Positions 50,231 through 59,487 are shown, numbered from the stretch's first letter. The stretch: 64,000 nucleotides of DNA from Thermoleophilia bacterium (GCA_041393415.1 JAWKKE010000001.1:434001-498000); one strand, 5' to 3'. Notes: generated from the sequence alone by a model not told the origin. Made by a program: numbers and translations.

Positions 50231-51337
50231 CTACAGCGCCGCGTTGAAGAGAAAGCCCACGAGCACGATGCCGACGCCGACGACGCCGAGAAAGGCGGCG
50301 ATGAGCGGCGGCTTGAGCACCTTGCGCAGAATAATCATCTCGGGCAGCGACAACGCGATCACGGCCATCATGAAGGCCAGGACGGTGCCGAGAGCGGCAC
50401 CCTTCTCGAGCAACGCCTCGACAATCGGGATGATGCCGGCGGCGTTCGAATACATGGGTATGCCGAGAACCACCGCCAGCGGCACGCTCCACCAAGCGTC
50501 GGCGCCCATGACTCCGGCCAGGAAGTCCTCCGGCACGTAACCGTGGATGAGGGCGCCGACGGCGATTCCGGCCACGACGTAGGGCCACACCTTACCGACC
50601 ACGTCCTTCACCGCCTGCCAGGCGTACGCGACGCGTCCCGACCAGTCGAGCGCTGCTTGCGCCGCCGCGTCACCCATACGAACCTCGCGCACCCAGTCTT
50701 CAACGAAGCGCTCCAGCTTGAGCCGCCCCATCACCCAGCCGGCGGTGATCGCGATCACGAGACCCGTCGCGAGGTAGAGACCCGCCACCTCCCAGCCGAA
50801 CAGGCCGTAGAGCAGCACCAGGGCGATCTCATTGACCATCGGCGCCGCGATCAGAAACGAGAACGTGACCCCGAGAGGGATCCCGGCCTCGACGAAGCCG
50901 ATGAACAGCGGCACCGCCGAGCAGCTGCAGAATGGAGTCACCACACCGAGTCCCGCAGCCATGACGTTGCCCGTAGTCTCGCGCCGTCCCCGCAGCAGAG
51001 CTCGCGTGCGCTGCGGGCTGAAGAACGAGCGCACCACACCGACGGCGAACACGACGAGGGTGAGCAGCAGGAGCACCTTCACCGTGTCGTAGATGAAGAA
51101 CTCGACGGCTGCGGCCAGGCGTCCCGACGTGAGGCCGAGCACGTCGTGAGCAAACCACGTCGCCAGGGGAAGCCAGTAGTGATAGAAGAGCGCCCAAAGG
51201 GCGAGGCCGCCGCCGAGGCGCAGCCAGATCGGCAGGCGGCCAACCTGCCGGCCGGCGGTCTCGACGACCCCTCGCAGCGCGCGCCGACGAGCGTGGGGCA
51301 GGCGCGCGTCACCGTGCACTTCGCTCACCTTACTCAT
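50231..51337 (-). CDS. DUF318-type permease (ArsP-like)
   Basis: A 368-residue membrane protein with about eight spans and the family motif VTPFCSCSAVPLFIGFVEAGIPLG near residue 135, whose cysteines recall metal or arsenic handling. A second conserved half (IPMYSNAAGIIPIVEALLEKGAALGTVLAFMMAVIALSLPEM) mirrors the first. Such permeases export organoarsenicals or unknown thiophilic compounds and commonly neighbour a CxxC thioredoxin-like gene and ArsR, as here. ATG 51337 overlaps the phosphoesterase stop by eight bases. It is probably controlled by the divergent ArsR unit. Confidence 0.88.
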   Translation of the reverse strand: MSKVSEVHGDARLPHARRRALRGVVETAGRQVGRLPIWLRLGGGLALWALFYHYWLPLATWFAHDVLGLTSGRLAAAVEFFIYDTVKVLLLLTLVVFAVGVVRSFFSPQRTRALLRGRRETTGNVMAAGLGVVTPFCSCSAVPLFIGFVEAGIPLGVTFSFLIAAPMVNEIALVLLYGLFGWEVAGLYLATGLVIAITAGWVMGRLKLERFVEDWVREVRMGDAAAQAALDWSGRVAYAWQAVKDVVGKVWPYVVAGIAVGALIHGYVPEDFLAGVMGADAWWSVPLAVVLGIPMYSNAAGIIPIVEALLEKGAALGTVLAFMMAVIALSLPEMIILRKVLKPPLIAAFLGVVGVGIVLVGFLFNAAL

Positions 51338-52067
51338 CTCCCGGACCCGCGAAGCTCGTGATAAGGCTGGTGGTCTTGAGGCCGGCTTGCAGGCGCGCGT
51401 AGTCGTAGGGGACGCGTACAAAGCGAGCGAAGCCGTCCGTGCCGTACGCCTGCGGATCGATGACTGCGTAGCAGGCGCGCCAGTCGCCGTCCTTGGGCCG
51501 ACCGGCGCTCCCGACGTTGACGAAGATGGTTTCGGCAACTCGCCGGGCGTACGGCAGGTGCGTGTGGCCGAAGAGGATCGCCGGATGAGTATAGGCGCGC
51601 GCCATGCGTTCCATCGCCGACGCCGGGCGATCCTCAAACAGGTACTCGTTGATGCGCCGCGGACTGCCGTGCACGGCGAGCAATTCACCGGCCGGCGTGA
51701 CGAGGAGGAAGCGGTCCTCCAGGGAACGCAGAAAGGCTCGCGTCTCGTCGTTCACAGCCCGCGTAGTCCACTCCAACGACGCCGCGCCCTCCGCACGTTG
51801 CGCAGCGGTCCTGTAGACGCAGCCGCAGTCCCCGGTGGCGAAGCCGATCCCCTGATCGTAGTTGCCCATAAGGCAGGGGATCCCGCGCTCGCGGATGACC
51901 TCGGCGACCTCGTTGGGCCAGGGGCCGTAACCGACGAGGTCGCCCAGACAAAGCGGTCCTGCGACGCCTCTCGTCTCGACATCGCCGAGTACGGCCTCAA
52001 GAGCTGGGAGGTTGCCGTGCACGTCCGAGAACACGGCAAACTGCTGCGTCAGCTCGATCCTCCTCAA
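51330..52067 (-). CDS. Metallophosphoesterase family protein
   Basis: A 245-residue calcineurin-like phosphoesterase. Metal motifs are AVFSDVHGNLPALEAVL, CLGDLVGYGPWPNEV, GNYDQG and later FGHTHLPYAR with NVGSAGRP. It is short with no signal peptide, of the YfcE-like group that hydrolyses phosphodiesters or other phospho-compounds; substrate unknown. Its stop overlaps the DUF318 permease start, so the two are translated together, an odd pairing. It diverges from the ArsR gene across 145 bp. Confidence 0.9.
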   Translation of the reverse strand: MRRIELTQQFAVFSDVHGNLPALEAVLGDVETRGVAGPLCLGDLVGYGPWPNEVAEVIRERGIPCLMGNYDQGIGFATGDCGCVYRTAAQRAEGAASLEWTTRAVNDETRAFLRSLEDRFLLVTPAGELLAVHGSPRRINEYLFEDRPASAMERMARAYTHPAILFGHTHLPYARRVAETIFVNVGSAGRPKDGDWRACYAVIDPQAYGTDGFARFVRVPYDYARLQAGLKTTSLITSFAGPGDE

Positions 52068-52115
52068 CGCTCCTCCTCGACGATCGCCACCACGCGGCGT
52101 ACGGCCGCGTCATTC

Positions 52116-52148
52116 ATCAAGATATGTTGACCATCAAAGAAAGTCAAT
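52116..52148. promoter_or_regulatory. ArsR-type operator over a promoter
   Basis: TCAA-N6-TTGA (52117-52130, with ATCAA on the left) matches the ArsR/SmtB half-site arrangement, in an AT-rich spot between the phosphoesterase and ArsR genes. TTGACC (52127-52132) and TAGCCT (17 bp later) on the plus strand form a promoter that the site overlaps, consistent with repression of the ArsR gene and perhaps of the divergent one. Confidence 0.6.
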
Positions 52149-52212
52149 GTAGCCTTGTTCCCAGTGCCCCGCGAACGACGCGTCGGCCGGCGTCACCTAC
52201 CAGGAGTCATCG

Positions 52213-52620
52213 TTGAACGACCGCAACATCTCACAGCTGCAAGCGCCATCGCTCATCGAACAGGTCGCCTTCTTCAAGGCGCTCGCCAATCCCATACGCG
52301 CGCAGATCGTTGAGTTTCTGCTGCATGGGGAACGCTGCGTCTGCGAGATGACGGGCCCCCTGGACATCAGCCAACCACTCGTCTCGCACCACTTGGCGCT
52401 GCTGCGCGACGCCGGGCTCATCCGACAGCGCAACGAGGCCAATCGCACCTACTACTCGATCGACTGGGAGCAGTTCGACACGGCGCTCGCGGATATCGTC
52501 ACACACGTCGAGCGCGCGCGCGTACTCCCATCATCGTCAATCGCCGGCGCGCGCACGACCGCCGCGGGCGACGCCTGCGCGGTCCCTCACCATCCACCGA
52601 AACGCAAGGAGACACCGTGA
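52213..52620 (+). CDS. ArsR/SmtB-family metalloregulator
   Basis: A 135-residue winged-helix repressor. The metal-site motif ERCVCEM has cysteines 42 and 44 at the start of the recognition helix, the position of ArsR's As(III)-binding cysteines, followed by ISQPLVSHHLALLRDAGLIRQRNEANRTYYSID. The C-terminal 35 residues are Ala/Pro-rich and end in PKRKETP. Start is TTG 52213 with AGGAG eight bases earlier; no ATG fits. It precedes a redox-active CxxC protein, overlapping it by four bases. It is expected to release DNA on binding As(III), Sb(III) or Cd. Confidence 0.9.
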   Translation: MNDRNISQLQAPSLIEQVAFFKALANPIRAQIVEFLLHGERCVCEMTGPLDISQPLVSHHLALLRDAGLIRQRNEANRTYYSIDWEQFDTALADIVTHVERARVLPSSSIAGARTTAAGDACAVPHHPPKRKETP

Positions 52621-52877
52621 AACTGGAAGTGCTGGGTTCGGGATGCGCCAACTGCCAGAAGCTCATGACGCTCACGCAAACTGCCGTCCGCGACTTGGGC
52701 ATCGAGGACGCCGAACTAGTCAAAGTCGAGGACTTCTCGACGATCATGTCGTACGGCGTCATGGCGACGCCGGCCCTCGTCGTCGACGGCGTCGTCGTCT
52801 CGAGCGGCAAGGTCCCTTCTCCGGCCGAGATCGCCGCGCTTATCACGCGTGCGCGAGACGGCGAAGGACGCGGCTGA
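52617..52877 (+). CDS. Thioredoxin-like redox-active disulfide protein
   Basis: An 86-residue thioredoxin-fold protein with the active pair in SGCANCQK (C10 and C13), then VKVEDFSTIMSYGVMATPALVVDGVVVSSG, which holds the cis-proline loop MATPALV. It belongs to the small 'redox-active disulfide protein 2' type that usually lies next to a DUF318 permease and ArsR, as here across the divergent region. GTG 52617 overlaps the ArsR stop by four bases. It may supply electrons to, or deliver a metal thiolate to, the permease. Confidence 0.9.
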   Translation: MKLEVLGSGCANCQKLMTLTQTAVRDLGIEDAELVKVEDFSTIMSYGVMATPALVVDGVVVSSGKVPSPAEIAALITRARDGEGRG

Positions 52878-53214
52878 GGCTCCACGCCGTCCCTTCACCC
52901 TCGTCCGTGTCCGGCGCGAACAAACGCGACACCGGCCCGACACCTGCATGGTACGCTGACCTCTCAAGAGACGGAGGGAGGTGATCATGGCGGTCGACCA
53001 CGCCCCGCTCGAGGCGCACAGCCGAGTCTGAGCGGCGCACCGCCACGGTCGCCTCGCGACGCGTGGCAGAGGTCCGGTCCGGGCCTCCAGTCAGAGGCGC
53101 CGCGGCTGACGCGCCGGCCGCCCGATCGCGGACGAGGCCGGCAGCAGCACGATCGCGGCGCCACCCAGCAGCACGCCTGGCCACGCGTTCACGCCAGGCG
53201 CGAAAGGAGTCGCG
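52878..53214. other. Intergenic stretch with a short reading frame and hairpins
   Basis: A weak hairpin after the thioredoxin-like gene (about 52905-52935), the 14-codon frame at 52987-53031, and GCCTGG/CCAGGC arms at 53175-53199 just before the DsrE-like gene are visible. I see no other gene. Confidence 0.4.
52987..53031 (+). CDS. 14-residue frame with a strong ribosome site
   Basis: A frame MAVDHAPLEAHSRV preceded by GGAGGGAGGTGATC, an unusually good Shine-Dalgarno. It may be a leader peptide for the DsrE-like gene 180 bp downstream, but no attenuation hairpin with a U-tract is evident, and it may be chance. Confidence 0.25.
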   Translation: MAVDHAPLEAHSRV

Positions 53215-53562
53215 ATGTCCGTCGCCATCATCATCAACGCGTCACCGTACGGTAGCGAGTCGCCGTACAACGCGCTTCGCCTGGCCCAAGCCCTCGAACT
53301 CGCCGAAGAACACGTTCACCTGTTGCTCATGGGCGACTCGGTGAACACCGCCCGTCGCGGCCAGGACCCACGCACGGCACACGCATCTCTCGAAGCATTG
53401 CTCACCGACTTGGTTGCCAAAGGTACGTCGGTCACCCTCTGCGGCACCTGCTGCCAGACTCGCGGTCTCCAGGAGAGCGATCTCATCGACGGCGTCATGG
53501 TAGGGACGATCCACGACTTCGCACGCGTTGTGCGAACCAACGACAAAGTCCTCAGCTTCTAG
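53215..53562 (+). CDS. DsrE/F-like small protein
   Basis: A 115-residue protein of the DsrE-like fold (MSVAIIINASPYGSESPYNALRLAQALELAEE at the N-terminus, then GDSVNTARRGQ). Three cysteines in TLCGTCCQTRGL lie in the region where DsrE proteins carry a sulfur-relay cysteine. The site AAAGGAGTCGCG precedes the ATG. Sulfur carriers of this kind work in sulfur transfer or oxidation. It follows the ArsR-thioredoxin pair and could be part of the same stress response. Confidence 0.85.
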   Translation: MSVAIIINASPYGSESPYNALRLAQALELAEEHVHLLLMGDSVNTARRGQDPRTAHASLEALLTDLVAKGTSVTLCGTCCQTRGLQESDLIDGVMVGTIHDFARVVRTNDKVLSF

Positions 53563-53595
53563 CGCGCCGACGAGAGGGCAACGCCAGTCACAGAC

Positions 53596-54297
53596 TCAAA
53601 CAGGACGGTTCCGGCGGGGGAGCGGCGATAGTTCGGTGCGGGCAAAGGTTTCCTTGAGTCCCGCGTAGATAAGCGTGAGCCCGCGCAAGAACGCTTCCCC
53701 CGCAACTGTCTCCGCCAACCCATCGGCGAGGTCGCAGGCATCGCCGCCCTCAGCGGGTGCGCCTGCCCGCGCCTCCCCGTGCGAAGCGCGCGTCAGAGTG
53801 GCGGTCTCGAGCAGGAGAAAGCCGTTGCTGAACGAGGCGTCGACGAGCCACACGTCGAGAAATCTCTCCTCCGGGAGACCGCCGCGAGTGAGGATCTCCT
53901 TCAGCCGCCGCGCGAACCCGAGGGCAGGCTCCTCGTCGCGCGGCGCCAGCACGAGGAGCGCATACGCATGAGGGTGCCGCAGGGCCATCTCACGCTCGGA
54001 ACGATGCAGTCGTAACAGCGTTTGATCCCATGGCTCGTCGGGCCGCTCGTCGGCGTCGATCTCCGCCAGGAGCAGACCGACGATATCGCCGATCATGCCG
54101 TCGCGATTGGGCACGTGCCGATAGAGCGTCATCGGGTCGATGTCCAGCTCTGCCGCGACCCGACGCATGCTGAGAGCTTCGAGCCCGTCGCGATCAACGA
54201 GCGCCAGCGCAGCACGGGCAATCGTCGACCGGTCGACTCGTTGCCCGCGCCGAGACTCCGAGGGCGACGCCGATCTTGCTGCGGATGCGCTCACCAT
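53596..54297 (-). CDS. TetR-family regulator with TetR_C_1 domain
   Basis: A 233-residue repressor. The N-terminal HTH is LSMRRVAAELDIDPMTLYRHVPNRDG (about 42-67). The C-terminal TetR_C_1 part contains DASFSNGFLLLETATL. Its start codon at 54297 abuts the first base of a 25-bp operator, so either translation begins further in or it is made from a leaderless transcript that the protein itself blocks. The divergent EamA exporter gene is the likely target. Confidence 0.9.
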   Translation of the reverse strand: MVSASAARSASPSESRRGQRVDRSTIARAALALVDRDGLEALSMRRVAAELDIDPMTLYRHVPNRDGMIGDIVGLLLAEIDADERPDEPWDQTLLRLHRSEREMALRHPHAYALLVLAPRDEEPALGFARRLKEILTRGGLPEERFLDVWLVDASFSNGFLLLETATLTRASHGEARAGAPAEGGDACDLADGLAETVAGEAFLRGLTLIYAGLKETFARTELSPLPRRNRPV

Positions 54298-54321
54298 ATA
54301 CAGCGTAGTCTACGGCGTATA
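54297..54321. promoter_or_regulatory. 25-bp palindromic operator between the TetR and EamA genes
   Basis: Arms TATAC-N2-CGTAG and CTACG-N2-GTATA flank a single central T, an almost perfect dyad typical of a TetR operator. It overlaps the TetR start codon and lies about 85 bp before the EamA gene, so one dimer could control both directions. Confidence 0.7.
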
Positions 54322-54404
54322 TACTCGCTGCCGCAAGGATGCACTGCGGCGCTGAGCTACACCCTCGCCGTCGCAATCTGGGGGCGTCACCAAAGGGGGG
54401 CGGT

Positions 54405-55331
54405 GTGGCGCGGCAACGCGACCTGTTCGGCTATGCCATCGTCGTCCTCTCGTACCTCGGCATGGCCGGCACCGCGCCGCTCGTCGCCTGGGCCGGAGCC
54501 CCGGGGGCGATCATTCTCTTTCTCCGCATGGCGTTCGCCACCTTGGCGCTGGGTATCGTCTTCCTGCGCCCGGGGATGATCCGCGATTGGCGTCAGCCCG
54601 GCGCCGCCTGGCGCCTTATCATCGTCGCCGTCACGTCGTCCGTCACCCTCTTGCTCTTCTTCTACACAGTGCAGCACGCAAGCGTCGCGATTGCCATGTT
54701 CCTGCTCTTCCTCATGCCGGTGTGGGTGGCGCTTATCGCGCCGCGCGTCTTTCATTCGCCGCGCGAACCCATCGTGTGGCCGGCGCTCGGCCTTGCGCTC
54801 GCCGGACTCGCCGTCATCCTCATCCCGGATCTTGTCGCCGAGGGCGTTCACGTCTCGCCGATCGGCCTGCTCGCCGGCCTGCTGACAGGGTTCGGCTACA
54901 CCATCTACACCGTCTCGGTGAAAGGGCTTACGACGCGCGTGGCACCAGGGACCATCTCCACCGCCGAAGCCGGCGGCGTCGCTCTCTTCGTGCTCCCGAT
55001 CGCCCTTTGGCAGTTCTCGACGACGGGGTACCAACTAGACGGACGCGCATGGATTGCGGCAATCGTCATGGGCGTGCTCTGCACTGCAGTCGCCTACACA
55101 CTCTGGATCGAGGGCACCAAGCGCGTGCGCGTCGAGCACGTCACCATCGTCGGCTATGTGGAGCCGGTGGCGGCGCCCATCTACGCGATCTTCCTTGTGG
55201 GCGAGATGCCGTCGACGTGGACGATCATCGGCGGCGGGCTGATTCTCGTAGCCGGTATGCTGCCGGTGCTCTTCGGCCGCGGCGAAGGCGACGTCTCCCC
55301 CGCCGCGGCCGCAGAGGTCGAGCCGCTGTAG
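54405..55331 (+). CDS. EamA/DMT-superfamily transporter
   Basis: A 308-residue permease with ten predicted spans in two halves (MAGTAPLVAWAGAPGAIILFLRM, and TIYTVSVKGL onward). EamA proteins export amino acids, metabolites or drugs. The GTG at 54405 is preferred: AAAGGGGGG is right before it and the first helix follows directly. It diverges from a TetR gene, which probably represses it. Confidence 0.9.
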   Translation: MARQRDLFGYAIVVLSYLGMAGTAPLVAWAGAPGAIILFLRMAFATLALGIVFLRPGMIRDWRQPGAAWRLIIVAVTSSVTLLLFFYTVQHASVAIAMFLLFLMPVWVALIAPRVFHSPREPIVWPALGLALAGLAVILIPDLVAEGVHVSPIGLLAGLLTGFGYTIYTVSVKGLTTRVAPGTISTAEAGGVALFVLPIALWQFSTTGYQLDGRAWIAAIVMGVLCTAVAYTLWIEGTKRVRVEHVTIVGYVEPVAAPIYAIFLVGEMPSTWTIIGGGLILVAGMLPVLFGRGEGDVSPAAAAEVEPL

Positions 55332-55362
55332 CCCCGTCCCGCTTGCGGCGCGAGTCAGGCGC

Positions 55363-55461
55363 TCACCGCTTTCCTCGACGCTGCCACAGCCGGAGCGCAA
55401 GGAGCACGGCTCCGGCCACCGCCATGAACACCATGCCGACCCACCACAGTTGAACCAGCAT
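55363..55461 (-). CDS. Small single-span membrane protein, 32 residues
   Basis: The frame MLVQLWWVGMVFMAVAGAV then LLALRLWQRRGKR has one hydrophobic helix and a basic tail, giving an orientation with the C-terminus inside. GAAAGGAAGG lies before the ATG. It faces the EamA gene tail to tail. The good ribosome site and charge pattern make it more convincing than most short frames, but I recognise no homologue. Confidence 0.4.
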   Translation of the reverse strand: MLVQLWWVGMVFMAVAGAVLLALRLWQRRGKR

Positions 55462-55629
55462 CGGCGCCAACCTTCCTTTCGACGGATGCTCGAGGCGACG
55501 CAGTCCCCCTCCATCATCCATTGTCACCCATGAATCTGACTAGAGTCGCCGCGAATCGGATACATCGGAGAACAGTCGCTGCCGTCCTTCGGCACTGGCC
55601 ATGCGCAAACGGTTGTACATCAAGTGCCA

Positions 55630-55643
55630 TTCCTATATAAGAA
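55630..55643. promoter_or_regulatory. AT-rich imperfect palindrome upstream of the PerR-like gene
   Basis: TTCCTATATAAGAA is a 14-bp dyad with two mismatches, standing out in GC-rich DNA about 55 bp before the Fur-family gene. It may be the -10 region and a binding site for that regulator; the match to a Per box is partial. Confidence 0.4.
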
Positions 55644-55697
55644 AGGCATGTCAATAAACACAGGGAACCGCCGGGCTCCTCGAATGCGAGGTATGAC

Positions 55698-56195
55698 GTG
55701 ATCGTGTCAGACGATGACGCCTCTCGGCGCGTCGAGCAGCTCTCGCACGGCCTGCGCGACGCAGGTCTGCGGCTGACGCACCAACGGCTCGAGATTGTCC
55801 GTGTCATCGCCGCCGACGAAACCCACCCGGACGTCGAGACCGTGTACCAGGCGGTGCGGAAGCGGGTGCCGACAATCTCGCTCGACACCGTCTACCGCAC
55901 ACTGGCGACCCTCAGCGAGCGCGGGCTCATCAGGCGTGTGCTCTTGACGCCCGGGCCCGCGCGCTACGACGCGAAACCGGGCCGGCATCACCACTTCGTC
56001 TGTTCACGCTGCGGGCTCATCCGTGATGTCGAGGACCCCGGACTGGACGCCATCCAAGCTACACCGGAGGTGGCCCGCATCGGGCAACCGGAGACGGTCG
56101 CCGTTGAGTTCCGTGGCGTGTGCACGGCCTGCCAAGACGACAGAACGATCATCGACCCGCGCGGCCCAGACCGCCGCGACGAGAAGGGAGACTGA
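55698..56195 (+). CDS. Fur-family peroxide-type regulator (PerR-like)
   Basis: A 165-residue Fur-family repressor. The winged helix (LTHQRLEIVRVIAADETHPDVETVYQAVRKRVPTISLDTVYRTLATL) is followed by HHHFVCSRCGLIRDVED and a second CxxC in FRGVCTACQDD, the structural zinc site. Its place 2 bp before katG is the standard PerR-katG arrangement, so it probably represses katG until peroxide oxidises its iron-binding histidines. GTG 55698 is the annotated start; GTG 55704 is nearly as good. Confidence 0.92.
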   Translation: MIVSDDDASRRVEQLSHGLRDAGLRLTHQRLEIVRVIAADETHPDVETVYQAVRKRVPTISLDTVYRTLATLSERGLIRRVLLTPGPARYDAKPGRHHHFVCSRCGLIRDVEDPGLDAIQATPEVARIGQPETVAVEFRGVCTACQDDRTIIDPRGPDRRDEKGD

Positions 56196-56196
56196 T

Positions 56197-58369
56197 ATGT
56201 CCGACGAGAGCCAGAAGCCTGCCCGCCACATGGCGGGGGCAACGAGTATTCGCGAGTGGTGGCCCAACCAGCTCGACCTGAGCGTGCTGCATCGCCGTCC
56301 ACCGGCCGCCGACCCTATGGGGCCGGGATTCGACTACGCCGCCGAGTTCGCGAGTCTCGACCTCGAAGCCGTGCGACGCGACCTCATGGCGCTGATGACA
56401 GACTCACAAGGTTGGTGGCCGGCCGACTACGGCCACTACGGACCGCTCTTCATCCGCATGGCCTGGCACAGCGCCGGCACCTACCGGATCAGCGACGGCC
56501 GCGGGGGCGCCGGAACGGGCACGCAGCGCTTCGCCCCCCTCAACAGCTGGCCGGACAACGCCAACCTCGACAAGGCGCGGCGCCTCCTGTGGCCCATCAA
56601 GCGCAAGTACGGCCGGAAGATCTCCTGGGCCGACCTCATGGTCTTGGCCGGCAACTGCGCCCTCGAGTCGATGGGGTTCAAGACCTTCGGCTTCGGCGGC
56701 GGCCGCGAGGACGTCTGGGAGCCCGATGACATCGACTGGGGCGAGGAGCACACCTGGCTCGGCGACGAGCGGTACAGCGGCGAGCGCGAACTCGCCAACC
56801 CTCTCGCCGCCGTACAGATGGGTCTAATCTACGTGAACCCCGAGGGGCCCAACGGCATGCCGAGCGCGCTCGCCGCGGCCAAAGACATCCGCGAGACCTT
56901 CCGGCGCATGGCGATGAACGACGAGGAGACGGTGGCGCTCATCGCCGGCGGGCACACGTTCGGCAAGACCCACGGAGCCGGCAAGGCCAGCAACGTAGGA
57001 CCAGAGCCTGAGGCCGCCCCACTGCAAGAGATGGGCCTCGGCTGGCGCAATGCGCACGGCAGCGGCAAGGGCGACGACACCATCACGAGCGGCCTCGAAG
57101 GCGCCTGGACGCCGACCCCGGTGAAGGCGGGACAACAGCTTCTTCGAAACCCTGTTCCGCTACAACTGGGACCTGACGAAGAGCCTGCCGGCGCCTACCA
57201 GTGGGTGCCGACAGATCCGGAAGCGGCGACCACCGTGCCGGACCCGCACGACCCCACCAAACGGCATGCAACTGGCTGCTGACGACGGACTCCCGCGTTG
57301 CGCATGGACCCGATCTACGAGCCGATTCACGACGCTTCCTCGAGCACCCGCAAGAGTTCGCCGAGGCGTTCGCGAAGGCGTGGTTCAAGCTCACGCACAT
57401 CGCGACATGGGACCTCTGGCGCGCTACCTCGGCCCGCTGGTCCCGTCCGAGCCGCAGATCTGGCAGGATCCCGTGCCCGGGCGGTTTCGCACCCGCTGGT
57501 GGGCGAGGAGGATGTCGCCGCTCTCAAGGACACGATCCTCGCCTCCGGACTCTGTGCCGCAGCCGTCGCGACCGCCTGGGCGGCGGCATCGACGTTCCGC
57601 GGCACAGACAAGCGCGGCGGCGCCAACGGCGGCCGCATCCGCCTCGCGCCGCAGAATGAGTGGGCGGCCAACAACCCCAATTCGGGCGGCCTTGGTAATC
57701 GGCAAGCTGGAGGAGATCCAGCGTGAGTTCGCGACGCAGGCAACCGGCGGCAGGCATCTCGCTCGCCGACCTCGTGGTGCCGGGGGTTGTGCCGCCGTCG
57801 AGAAGGCCGCCCGTGACGCCGGCTTCAACGTCGACGTGCCCTTCACTCCAGGACGCACCGACGCCACGCAGGAGCAAACCGACATCGAGTCGTTCGCCGG
57901 TGCTCGAGCCAATCGCGGATTTGGCTTTCTCGCAACTAATTTCGGCAAGAACCCGTTGAAGCCGGCCGGACCTGCTCGTCGAGAAGGCGTGCCTGCTCAC
58001 GCTCTCCGCCCTGGAGATGACCGTGCTTGTGGGCGGTCTACGTACCCTGGGCGCAAACTACGACGGGTCAGACCTCGGCGTCCTCACGGCCCGCCGGGGA
58101 ACCTTGAACAACGACTTCTTCGTCAACCTGCTCGACATGCACACGATCTGGCAGCCGGTCGATGAGTCCGAGCAGACCTTCCAGAGCCGCGACGCTGCAA
58201 CAGGCGAAGCTCGCTGGACGGCGAGTCGTGCCGACCTGGTCTTCGGTCGAACTCCCACCTGCGCGCCCTCGCCGAGGTCTACGCCAGCGACGACGGCGAG
58301 AGGTTCGTGCACGACTTCGTCGCCGCGTGGACAAGGTCATGAACCTGGATCGGTTCGACTCTGGCCTGA
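56197..58369 (+). pseudogene. katG: Catalase-peroxidase, interrupted by many frameshifts
   Basis: KatG decomposes peroxide. The first 310 codons from ATG 56197 are intact: the distal-site motif FIRMAWHSAGTYR, YVNPEGPNG with the Tyr of the Met-Tyr-Trp adduct, and the proximal heme His in LIAGGHTFGKTHG. From about 57125 the frame is broken again and again: an extra base near 57127, a missing base near 57184, a shift after KRHA (57272), and further ones to the final KVMNLDRFD at 58340-58369. At least ten small indels are needed. Amino-acid similarity between breaks is good, so either the sequence is poor here or the gene died recently. The length is normal. Confidence 0.85.
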
Positions 58370-58459
58370 TCGCACGGCACACAGCGATCACCATAGATGT
58401 TCTTCGAGGGGCGCTGCGACGAGAACCGCAGCGCTCCCTCCGGTCGTATGCTCAACGAC

Positions 58460-59487
58460 TCAAACGCCTGCTCTTCGATCACGCTCCACGGCATGCCCTG
58501 GAGCGGCGTCACACGGTCGAGGATTGAGGCCGGCATCGACGAACAGCTCATACTCCACCTTGGTGCGCTCACGACCACCGACGACAGCCAGCATCTCGAG
58601 ATCCGCCTGACGCACCAGCCGTTGAAACGCCTCCGCCCCGGTCTGGTCAGGCCTGAACGACCATTTCGACGACGAGCAGTCGCGCGCCAGGCACCATCGC
58701 CTAAGGACAGCTCCGGAGGACGCGGACTGCGCCGGCATCGTCCCTGTCGAGAATCCAAGACAGCAGATAGACGTCCGGCACCACCGCGTCGCGAAAGTCG
58801 CCCGCGACGACGTCGCAGCGCCCCGCAAGGCCCGCGCGCAGCTGTTCGCGGGCGTCCTCAGCCACCGCCGGAAGATCGAAGACGACTCCACGCAACTGAG
58901 GATTCGCCGTGGGCAATGCGATCACGAGACCGCCACGGCCGCCCTCCGACATCGACCACGCCCCACCGCACTCATGTCGACGGACGCGGCGACTGCCCGA
59001 TCGCGAGCCGCACCTACGCGATCCGCTAGCCCGGCAACGAGGCGGCCGCCTCGGGATGACCGGCGAGGTAGTCCCACAGACGGCAACCATGAGCGGCAAC
59101 GAAGCCAGGCTCGCCACCGCGCAGCGCGTGATCGATGGCTGTAGTCGCCCATCGCCATTGCTCTGTCGAGACTACGGCGAACCGACGCATCGACCCAGGC
59201 GCGTCACTGCACAGCAACGCGCCAACGTCACCGCGCGCAACGACCCTCGTCGTCGAACGCAAACAGGCCGAGGTCGAGGGTGGCGGCGAGGAGCCGCGCG
59301 AGAGCATCCTCGCCGCCGACCGCCTGGGCCACGTCGGCCACGGAGCGTGGCCCTCGAGCCAAGGCGTCCGCCACACCGAGGCGAGCGAGGGCGCCGATCA
59401 AGCCGCGCTCGCCTGATAACCGCTTACGAGCTCCGCGAGCCGGCGGCGAGCGGCACGATCAGTCGACCGTGGTGTTTCGTCGCCCAT
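58460..59487 (-). pseudogene. Family-2 O-methyltransferase, interrupted by frameshifts
   Basis: Read in pieces on the minus strand this is a SAM-dependent O-methyltransferase like acetylserotonin or tetracenomycin methylases. ATG 59487 gives MGDETPRSTDRAARRRLAELVSGYQAS, then a missing base; LARLGVADALARGPRSVADVAQAVGG (dimerisation and HTH), VFDLPAVAE with VVAGDFRDAVVPDVYLLSWILDRDDA (SAM motifs I-IV), and LGVPGDDG-like later parts follow in other frames. At least three shifts are needed. It would follow the MFS gene directly. The end near 58460 is uncertain by 50 bp. Confidence 0.6.

Larger units (their letters stand above)
55332..55697. other. Intergenic stretch between EamA and the Fur-family gene
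   Basis: Besides the small membrane frame at 55363-55461, it holds an AT-rich block near 55630-55643 that may contain the Fur-family promoter and operator. Longer frames on the minus strand are not supported. Confidence 0.4.

Noticed and set aside
55035..55517. A 160-codon minus-strand frame overlapping the EamA gene
   Set aside because: Most of it is antisense to EamA; only the short membrane frame at 55363-55461, in another phase, has a good ribosome site.
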